Origin: Stromatinia cepivora
Taxonomy: Eukaryota; Ascomycota; Leotiomycetes; Helotiales; Sclerotiniaceae
DNA length: 64,000 bases
NCBI GenBank assembly: GCA_014898415.1
Contig: RCTD01000018.1
Location: 687,001 to 751,000, forward strand
Direction of reading: 5' to 3'
Part shown: in pieces, positions 56,697-64,000 of the stretch
Numbering within the stretch: position 1 is the first letter of the stretch
How the letters are laid out: every line of letters begins with the position of its first letter
Made by a program: the position numbers and the translations under genes
The notes under the pieces: generated by a model
Database searches by the model: none
Told to the model about the DNA's origin: nothing
Seen by the model: the letters and a program-made list of their open reading frames with translations, nothing else

Positions 56697-58176
56697 ATGG
56701 ATGTTGGCAAAGAGGATGTAGGCAATATAGAGTTGATTCCACGACCTCTTCGTGTTGGAGATCGAATAGTCATTCAAAAACCTCTATCTAGAAGAGGTAG
56801 AGGTCCAGGATTGTTAATCCTAACATCGGAAAGTTACACTCCACGAACTGACCGAAAGACTCTCGACCCAGAGCCTTGCCAGAAATGGGCAGAAGAAGGT
56901 TTTGTTGTTGTGAACATTACAATTCCTGATCACATACCAGAAACTGGTGATATTGATTTGGGAGCTTACCTAGATTCGGGTCGCCAAGCTCTTAAAACAT
57001 CACCAGAATATACTGATCCTGATAAATTGGGACTTATTTGTATGTCCTTTTTGTATGTTCTTGTTTCGATAAGACTACACTACAGTCTGCACTACAGTCT
57101 GCACTTATGTTTCATAAATAGCTGACAAAAGGTTTCTAGTATATGCTGGAAACTTAGATGGAAGCATGTATACTGATACCGTCTTGAAATTGATAAGCCG
57201 GGAAATATTCTTGGTCGCTATTCTCTTCACAGATGAAACGAAAACACTCGCTGCAAAGCTTACGCATGCATCTATGCCCCCATTGATGGTTCACAGCTCC
57301 AAAAGCTTACATGGCCCTTTATTGAGAGCTGATGATATCGCTCATGTATATGATACAAACTCTACAAACTTCATCCTCCCCAGTCATGATGACTATAAAT
57401 CAGGAGCTGCAGGTTTGGCACATACAAGGAGTCTTGGGTTCATTAAAAAACACCTCGGGGGACCTTTCTTTGATCTTGAGGCTATTTGGGATGAGCATAC
57501 ACTTTATGAATTTGGTGAACGGAATGTTGAGAAAACGATGACTACCATGGTTGATCAACCATATGTAAATCATATTCCAACAGTACGTAATATGTTGGCT
57601 TCTTTGTCTTTATGCTAACACATGTTCCTCGCCGTTAGATGACAGGTGGCATTGGAAGAGGGCCTCTCACAGATTTCTACAGCAATCACTTTATCTTCAG
57701 TAATCCTAAAGATACAGAGCTTGAACTCGTCAGTCGGACCGTTGGCGTCGACCGAGTCATTGATGAATTCGTTTTCAGTTTCACACATGATAGAATGATA
57801 GATTGGATGTGAGTGAAACACGAGAAGCATAGATGGATTTCCTAATTGACATCATAATAGCCTTCCAGGAGTTCCGCCAACACACAAGCATGCACGGGTC
57901 CCATTCACTTCCGTGGTTAACGTTCGTGGTGATCGTTTATACCATGAACATATTGCCTGGGATCAAGCTACTGCCCTCCGACAGCTCGGCCTCCTACCCG
58001 AGTACCTTCTCTTCCCATATCCTCTTCCTGATGGCCGATTGCCTGCTAAGGGCAAGCGATTCGAATATCGAGTTCCTGCAGCTGGTGTAGAAACCGCACA
58101 AAAGTTGGCTGATGAGAGTAGTGTGGCGAGCAATGGGCTGTTTGGATTTGATATTCGAGAAGTGGATGACATATGA
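56697..58176 (+). CDS. Dienelactone-hydrolase-like / SnoaL-like fusion, four exons
   Basis: Exons 56697-57039, 57140-57582, 57639-57808 and 57861-58176 give 423 aa. Residues 1-245 resemble the dienelactone-hydrolase fold (GPGLLILTSESYTPRTD, WAEEGFVVVNITIPD, KLGLI then YAGNLDGSM, GLAHTRSLGF with the candidate His). The nucleophile Cys expected in the G-x-C-x-G motif reads Leu with the best splice junction, so the hydrolase part may be inactive or the junction may be misassigned. Residues 250-423 form an NTF2/SnoaL-like barrel (MTGGIGRGPLTDFYSNHFIF, TVGVDRVIDEFVFSFTHD, VVNVRGDRLYHEHIAWDQA). Fungal two-domain proteins of this kind appear in aromatic or lactone catabolism, but no specific substrate is known to me. 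No signal peptide is seen. The gene is divergent from the Zn2Cys6 regulator. Confidence 0.82.
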
Positions 58177-58666
58177 TGTTAAAATTACATTCGGGGACAT
58201 GTAAACCAATAATTGACTAGCAGTTACCAAATTCTGTCGAACATAACTCAGACCCTTTTTTGCATTGTTGTAAAACACAGCTAATCATGTTTCATTGATA
58301 GTTTAGCGCAGGTCAAAGGTGTGTGGGTTCATATCCTTGTTCTCGGCCTAGAAAGAGATTGCCTCACCATCTATCATACCATGGAGGTAGCACTCTCCTA
58401 TGAACTCATAGTATACTGGCTCAGGTTTTCGAGTTTTATTCCCCACTGTGGTAGTTGTACTTTCTGTTCTCAGCACCTCTTCCATTCGGTTGGCCGCTGG
58501 ACATTTTCCTAAGCTATATTTGGCTGGTGATTCACTTGCTGAGTACGATCGCTTTCTGCAATTTCATTTGTGAGTACGCTGTAGCATTTCTTGATTCCTT
58601 TTTTGTTTTTCATTTCGTTTCTGTGGCCTCAATCTCTTCCACCACTCCCACCATTTCCAACTGATT
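58177..58666. other. Intergenic spacer between convergent genes
   Basis: This lies between the hydrolase-SnoaL gene (+) and the second HET relic (-). Short T-rich plus frames have no motif. No tRNA cloverleaf was recognised. Confidence 0.45.
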
Positions 58667-59800
58667 TTAGCGGGCACATATCCTCCATTGTTCTCTTATT
58701 TGGTTTGTTGTTTTGTTGTGCTTTCTCAGTATTATAGGCACGGTACAGCCATAGAAAACACAGATCAAATCACCATTCTTCGCTGATCTGGGCACTGGAC
58801 CTAAACGACGGCATTCTGAATGCATGTGCGACCGGTTCCAGATCACAGCGCAAGCTCGTCGGAGAAAATCCGCCACGATACCATATCCTCCGTGATCAAT
58901 AATGTGTGTTGTGTTTATGTCATTTTCTGGTGCTCGACAAAGGGCGAAGTTAATCTTACAAGCCAAGCCCTTGCATAAAATCTCAAGGCATTGCTATCAT
59001 CCGGCCTCCGATTAGCAACAAGAGTCCGCCAGAATTCAAGGCGGCGCACCGTCCACAGGCCTCCATTTTGCTAACTCCAACCAACCCAAGGGAATGTTTC
59101 CTCCAGAAGAGCGCTCACGAAGATCCTTTACCTTATCAAAGATGAATCCTTCAATGATGCTCCCTCAATCGGAATTCGTTTTTGCCACTTTCGAATCCGA
59201 GTGACTTTGGTGAGGACCTGGATCCCACTGCACTATAGATATTCTGACCTGGGAGCCCAACTGTTGGATCGGTATTAAGTCGTCTCACTCTGCTTCCCCC
59301 GGTAAAGAGGCTTGGTCGATAGAGAAGTCTTTTTTGATAGCCGGGGATCCAAGATTGCCATGTTCGCTTTGACATTGCGGTATCCTCCGCTTTCCCTAGC
59401 CACCATGGTCGACATAGAATGTCAAGTGCCTTTACACCTTCTGAAGCACCTTCTGATATTCCTACTGCGAAAGCAATGAAGTCTTTGCAAACATCCAACA
59501 AGTTCAAATCATAATTTAGGACGTATACTTCTGAACCGATTTTCTTTTTGCCCCATTCGACGAAGTTTGTAGCAGCTGGTCCAAGCGGTTTTAGAGAATT
59601 CTTCTTTTTGCGGGAATGTATCTCGAGCAGTAGCTAAGCGCGCATAAATTGTATTACGTGGCTCGCTGGCCTCGAAGCTTGAAAAGGTAGAGACTAGATA
59701 CTCTAGGCTGAGAAGTGGTTCTATCCGTGCTACACCAGACTCTCCGACTTGACAACGATGGAGAAGCTCTGGAGAAAAGTACGAGGTTCTTAAAACCCCA
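58667..59800 (-). pseudogene. Second HET-domain pseudogene
   Basis: Minus-strand fragments match the central and C-terminal HET-protein regions, but in different frames with stops between them. Around 59800-59600 a frame reads STFSSFEASEPRNTIYARLA (the DPR-x-I-Y/F-ALLG region). At 59507-59151 comes LLDVCKDFIAFAV, TWQSWIPGYQKR (the SWVPDW motif) and VGLPGQNIYSA. At 58966-58667 come CAVIWNRSHMHSECRRLG and GDLICVFYGCTVPIILR, the characteristic GD-x-V-x-V-x-x-G-x-x-x-P-x-x-LR terminal motif. The N-terminal WGR-type block is missing. It is distinct from the relic at 40 kb, which retains the N-terminal HET part instead. Both relics are on the same strand. Confidence 0.7.
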
Positions 59801-60476
59801 CTTTCTTCATTGGGAGGGTTTGCAATGTGACAGATGTAGCCAGATTTGCTGGTAAAATGTTTTTGAATTTGTTGCTTTTGTTCACCAACTTCCTACGATG
59901 CATAGTTCGGATTCCCAAAGCTATTTCTCGTCAAGCTAATATACGATATAGAAAAGTGCCTAGTGATTTCTTCAAAAGGCATCATCATGAATAGATGTAG
60001 ACGGACGAAAAGCTAGCATTAAACGGATGCTTTGAGATTAGCAGTATGTGTTTGTGACTTGGAAGGTGTATTGTGATATTCATTATTCATATAATTATGC
60101 GTGGTGACTGGACTCGCAAAACCGGATTTGTCATTCACTCCCTCTTATTCGAGTCACCTTGTGTAGATTTGCCAGTCATTTAATGTACAACTTTTGATTG
60201 ATAAGAGACTTCTCTTTCTTTCCTCTTTCCCCTTTTTCTATTTCTATTTCTCCATTACCAATAAACAAGCTCCAGATACAAACACATCCAGAAACACATT
60301 TAGTACAACACAAATTCCATCTATCAGAACATTTCGATCCATCAAATAAAGCGAACCAAATCCAACCACAAAACATTCAAATCCAACCTCCACACCCCAA
60401 ATTCAAATCCATTTCGCCACAGAAGACTTAAAGACTAAATAACATATTACATATCACCATCACCATCACCATCACC
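59801..60476. other. Upstream flank of the small secreted protein gene
   Basis: No gene was recognised. The 3' part is C/A-rich and includes six caccat units at 60451-60478 running straight into the start codon. The HET relic may extend a little into the left end. Confidence 0.45.
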
Positions 60477-60737
60477 ATGCACATCCCAACCCTCACACTC
60501 ACCACAATCATCACCGTCCTCCTCCTCTCCTCCCTATGTCTCACAAACGCCTCCTCCGTAGGTGCATTCCAACCGATCGATAGTTGTCGAAAACATGCTG
60601 GTGCATGTGAGCAAGAACAGAATGGAGGGAAGATGAGACGGTTTAGTGGGAGATTTGTTCGTCGGTTTGTGCGGGACTTGGGGGACTTGCATGATGGGGA
60701 GATTGGTGTGGGTGGGAATGGGAAGATGGAAGAGTAA
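60477..60737 (+). CDS. Small secreted protein candidate, 86 aa
   Basis: A single frame encodes 86 aa from an ATG in a caccATG context. The first 26 residues are a convincing signal peptide (MHIPTLTLTTIITVLLLSSL then CLTNAS). The mature part of about 60 residues starts with two Cys (SCRKHAGAC), then a basic central part (MRRFSGRFVRRFVRDLGDLH) and a Gly-rich end (GEIGVGGNGKMEE). No known domain is visible. Small, Cys-containing, secreted and lineage-specific are the traits of many fungal effectors, but none proves that role. The gene is immediately followed by a minisatellite, and its own 3' end could be part of the unstable region. Confidence 0.55.
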   Translation: MHIPTLTLTTIITVLLLSSLCLTNASSVGAFQPIDSCRKHAGACEQEQNGGKMRRFSGRFVRRFVRDLGDLHDGEIGVGGNGKMEE

Positions 60738-60862
60738 GGTGAAAGTGGTAGGTGGGTGGAGGGGGAGAAAGTGGAGAAGGGAAGGGGCTGTAATATGGGG
60801 ATGGTAGGTAGCTGGGTGCTTGGTGGAGGGAGGAGGTAGATGAGGGATATGAGGGAGGCGAG

Positions 60863-61265
60863 GGATATGGGAAATATGGGAAATATGGGAAATGTGGGAA
60901 ATATGGGAAATGTGGGAAATATGGGAAATATGGGAAATATGGGAAATGTGGGAAATATGGGAAATATGGGAAATATGGGAAATATGGGAAATGTGGGAAA
61001 TGTGGGAAATGTGGGAAATGTGGGGGATGTGGGAAATGTGGGAAATATGGGAAATGTGGGAAATATGGGAAATATGGGAAATATGGGAAATATGGGAAAT
61101 GTGGGAAATGTGGGAAATATGGGAAATGTGGGAAATGTGGGAAATGTGGGAAATATGGGAAATATGGGAAATATGGGAAATATGGGAAATATGGGAAATA
61201 TGGGAAATATGGGAAATATGGGAAATATGGGAAATATGGGAAATATGGGAAATATGGGAAATAAT
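60863..61265 (+). repeat. 9-bp minisatellite (gggaaatat/gggaaatgt), 43 units
   Basis: Forty-three head-to-tail units of nine bases occur. Two main variants differ at one base, gggaaatAt and gggaaatGt, and one unit is gggggatgt (61021-61029). The first 31 units mix both variants; the last 12 are all of the A type. Frames read (GNM/GNV)n and (WEI/WEM)n on plus and (PYF/PHF)n on minus; the minus one extends to 236 codons but has no independent support. Confidence 0.95.
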
Positions 61266-61955
61266 GGTTGAGTGGTGGATTATCTGATGTTAATTTGGGT
61301 TTTGGGGATGATCGAGAGATATATGAATACAGGACACAGAATAAGAAAATCAATTTCTACTCGAATACACATCCAAATCCAAATCCAAACCAAGTGTCCC
61401 TAAAGTAAGTACGTACTCCACAGATATCCAAGAAACTAGTTGTCTTAAGTTCAAGTTCATAATCCAAACTCCACTTCCTGTGATTCATTCATATAATCTC
61501 TCTCCCCCTCCTACTCGTATTTGAAATCACCCAAATCACCCAAATCACACCTTAAGAATCGCTATCCATAATACTCGAGTACATTTACACCTAGCAGTCT
61601 AGCACTCTTATTCATAAAACGAAAAGAGAACTACCCTTCATTCATTTCCTTTTATTGCCCTTTTATTTTCTTCAGTTATTTTTCCTCGTTTTCCTTTACA
61701 GAAATCACCTAGGAATTATATTTTCATGACTTCGTCATCATTATTATCGGTATTTATTTATTTTGGAAAGTGGGGGGTTAAGTTAAGTTTTGATGATGAT
61801 GGTTGATGCTATGTTTGTTCATTGAGGTTTGTGATTTATTTCTTGATTGATTGATTTGGATGAAAATGTCTATTCTATTGTCCATAAATCCTCCATAAAT
61901 CCTATAATGAAAAACTCCAGACATATCACTCCCCCCTATCCATACATCCAACCCC
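61266..61955. other. Spacer between minisatellite and SQT1
   Basis: This is AT-rich and contains the SQT1 3' UTR. No supported gene is present; a 64-codon minus frame at 61778-61972 only overlaps the SQT1 end in another frame. Confidence 0.5.
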
Positions 61956-63509
61956 CTAAATAGGCGCCTCAAAAACCAAACTCACCCCATCATCACCCGC
62001 CGTAACGATTCTCTCCCCATCCCCCTGCACAAAGCCCAGAACCCCACCACCCTCCCCATCCCCCCTATGACCCTTCCACTCCCTCACAAATCCCGAATTA
62101 GCCATTCCCGTCCCACCCCTCGTATCCCACCTCCTAACCACACCATCCATACCACAACTCGTCAGGAGCCAGCCACCCGACTGCGCATTCTTGACAAATT
62201 CCACTTTCACCACGCTATACTCCTCATGCGCTTCTTTGATATGACGACGAACTGCGAAACGGTGCGCGGAGTCAAAGAGAGCGATACTACCGTCTACGCT
62301 ACCGGTGGCCATGAGTGTTAAGGGCGGTTGAGCGAATGCGATGGATTCGATTCCATCACCTTGTGCTTGTAAATCTGCGAGGATTTGACCGGCTTGTCCT
62401 GCTGATGCAGCGGTTCCACTTGCTTTTCCACCTGCTTGTTTTCCGCCTTTATTTTTCGATGCAGCGCCTGCACCACTTCTGCCAGCTGGGGCTGCCCCAG
62501 AAGAATCTCCCAATCGAGGTAATCCAACGACTTTTATTGAACCACCTGCTCCACCCACCGCAACAAAAGCACCAGTTGGCGCAATCCCCACACTGAATAA
62601 GCCCCCCTCAACCGCAAATCTCTGATCCAACGCCGTAAGACCCACAACCGTCTGTCCACTCTCACCCTGTGTTAAACCCGCCGCGGCCGCCTCTCCAAAA
62701 ACATCCCACACATATAAACTTCCATCCTCACTAACCGTGGCCAACAATTTTCCATCCGGCGACCACGCCCCCGCAGTACAAGACTCAGTATGTAAGAAAT
62801 AACTCTGCATCATCTGCAGGGGAGCATCCTTCTGACTTGGATCCACCGTATAAACCCACACACTCCCATCATTTGCGCCCAACGCAAAAGTATTCGGCGA
62901 TTTCTCATACGGACAAGCGATCAACCAATTAATTTCCTCGACTTCCTGCGCTTCGGTGTAGAATTTCCATTTACTCCCATTCGTAACATAAGCTCTTAAT
63001 TTTCCATCCAATCCTCCGGAAAGCAGAAATTTCCCATCCGGCAACGTAAATGCCAACGCATTAATCGAATCCGTATGGCCATCCAATTTAAAAATTGGTT
63101 CCAGACCCCTCCTCTCGACGCGTTCATTCGGATTACTCTGATAACTAGCTGGAAGCACGGGACTCGGTTCGGGCGTCGCATCGAAAATGTATCCGGCGCC
63201 AGGAGCATCATCGCCGTCACTTCCACCCGTGGCTATGATCTCTGGTCGTGTAGGATGCTGGGCTATGCAGAAGATGGAATCTTTATGGTGATCCATGTGC
63301 GCGACTGAATCATTTTGGAGTTGGTATTCTTCTTGCATTAAATCATCTTCGTTTTCGCCTTCTCCTTGGGCTTCTTCGTCGTCGCCGGAATCCATGGCTG
63401 CGTCTCCGTCTACATCTTCGATTTCTTCGGCCGCGTCGGCAGGATCAAACATTTCGTTGTCGTCTTCGTTGATGGGGTCATTGTCGTGAGGGTCGTGGGA
63501 GGATGACAT
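61956..63509 (-). CDS. SQT1: WD40 ribosome-assembly chaperone SQT1 (AAMP-like)
   Basis: A single exon encodes 517 aa. In yeast SQT1 captures nascent uL16 (Rpl10) and delivers it to the pre-60S particle in the cytosol. The N-terminus is very acidic (about residues 10-60, DPADAAEEIEDVDGDAAMDS), as in SQT1. A WD40 propeller follows, with repeats ending in typical strands: HMDHHKDSIFCIAQHPT, KLDGHTDSINALAF, HTESCTAGAWSPDGKLLATV with SLYVWDVF, GDGIESIAFAQPPLTLMATG with SIALFD, SCGMDGVVRRWDTRGG and TAGDDGVSLVFEAP. A low-complexity Ala/Gly/Lys insert at about 345-390 (GAGAASKNKGGKQAGGKASG) sits in the loop between blades 5 and 6. The start at 63509 is the first ATG (MSSSHDPHD). The gene should be essential and constitutively expressed. 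Confidence 0.93.
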   Translation of the reverse strand: MSSSHDPHDNDPINEDDNEMFDPADAAEEIEDVDGDAAMDSGDDEEAQGEGENEDDLMQEEYQLQNDSVAHMDHHKDSIFCIAQHPTRPEIIATGGSDGDDAPGAGYIFDATPEPSPVLPASYQSNPNERVERRGLEPIFKLDGHTDSINALAFTLPDGKFLLSGGLDGKLRAYVTNGSKWKFYTEAQEVEEINWLIACPYEKSPNTFALGANDGSVWVYTVDPSQKDAPLQMMQSYFLHTESCTAGAWSPDGKLLATVSEDGSLYVWDVFGEAAAAGLTQGESGQTVVGLTALDQRFAVEGGLFSVGIAPTGAFVAVGGAGGSIKVVGLPRLGDSSGAAPAGRSGAGAASKNKGGKQAGGKASGTAASAGQAGQILADLQAQGDGIESIAFAQPPLTLMATGSVDGSIALFDSAHRFAVRRHIKEAHEEYSVVKVEFVKNAQSGGWLLTSCGMDGVVRRWDTRGGTGMANSGFVREWKGHRGDGEGGGVLGFVQGDGERIVTAGDDGVSLVFEAPI

Positions 63510-64000
63510 TGTGTGTATTGGTTTGTTTGTTTTTTCGGGGGTATAAAAGGAGTATTGAAATGAAATGTATAAGTTGAAAGCTGGCTGCGGAATTCGTCAA
63601 GATAACCTTTAAAATTGTTTTCTTCGGAGTTCGAAAATGCTTGATAATCTTTTTTTCCCTGGGTTCTGTTTATTTTGCCCCGCGACGCACGGGCCAATGA
63701 GATTCTGCCCCTCCATTTCCGTCTTTATTAGTATCAAGTTTCAATATCCCCGATATGGGCTTACAAATGTTAAGTAGCATTTCAAAATCTTGGAATTTCT
63801 CACCTACAGTTTGGGTTTCTATGTTATTACAACTGGAATCCTTTCTCATCCCCGAATTCCTGTATGATATTAGGATCGGACTTAAGTTATGTCTGTACTT
63901 CAGAAGTTTTCTGGTGAGCTATGTCTTCAGTATGTACGCAGTAGACATGCATGAGTATTATAGATATGGTAGTTAAAGCTTCGATTTATCCCGCTATACG
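63510..64000. other. SQT1 promoter and window edge
   Basis: This contains the upstream region of SQT1. A minus frame at 63410-63697 overlaps the SQT1 start in another frame and a plus frame at 63755-63976 is motif-less. No further gene can be supported. Confidence 0.5.

Noticed and set aside
58290..58350. Possible tRNA-like ggttcatatcc box
   Set aside because: No acceptor or anticodon stem could be paired around it.
60643..61353. 236-codon minus-strand frame rich in PYF/PHF tripeptides
   Set aside because: It exists only because the minisatellite period is a multiple of three. The flanks have no coding signal and both strands are open through the array.

Overview
The window looks like nuclear DNA of a filamentous ascomycete, most likely a leotiomycete of the Botrytis/Sclerotinia type. 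The organism call is an inference from gene content, short GT-AG introns (45-320 bp) with CTAAC-like branch sites, AT-rich intergenic DNA, HET-domain relics, an Egh16-like secreted protein and a cohesin/POT1/importin housekeeping set. About 18 genes look intact. One more carries an apparent frameshift, there are three clear pseudogenes, and two satellite arrays with 9-bp units are present.

Layout. 0-9.7 kb: cyanase (-), a decayed SET-MYND gene followed by an intact paralogue (+,+), a small MGCGPSK protein (-), and two lineage-type hypotheticals (-). 10.5-12 kb: Nudix hydrolase with a C-terminal membrane segment (-). 12-20.7 kb: gene-poor, with an F-box protein (+), an ankyrin protein (-), a weak hypothetical (-) and a 14-bp repeat. 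20.7-22.4 kb: first 9-bp minisatellite and a medium-chain reductase (-) broken by one frameshift in a G-rich run. 23.6-30.7 kb: a four-exon gene encoding an AspRS-DUF2156 fusion, the architecture of ergosteryl-aspartate synthase ErdS (-), and, divergently 2.3 kb away, an alpha/beta hydrolase with a complete-looking triad (+). 31.8-37.3 kb: importin-alpha (-) and POT1 (+). 38.4-43 kb: APH-type kinase-like protein (-), a HET pseudogene (-) and AT-rich DNA. 43.6-47.8 kb: Egh16-like secreted protein (-) and UreD (-). 48.2-51.8 kb: cohesin SCC3/STAG (+). 53.3-58.2 kb: a Zn2Cys6 activator (-) divergent from a dienelactone-hydrolase/SnoaL fusion enzyme (+). 58.7-59.8 kb: second HET pseudogene (-). 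60.5-63.5 kb: a small secreted protein (+), a 43-unit 9-bp minisatellite and the uL16 chaperone SQT1 (-).

Functional links. The strongest system is the ErdS-like fusion with the neighbouring hydrolase. ErdS transfers Asp from Asp-tRNA to ergosterol, and a dedicated hydrolase (ErdH) removes it. Whether this hydrolase is ErdH is inference. The divergent Zn2Cys6 activator and hydrolase/SnoaL enzyme could form a small regulated catabolic pair. The remaining genes are unlinked housekeeping functions separated by gene-poor DNA holding incompatibility-gene relics. Exon boundaries were derived by hand from splice consensus and reading-frame continuity, without transcript data.
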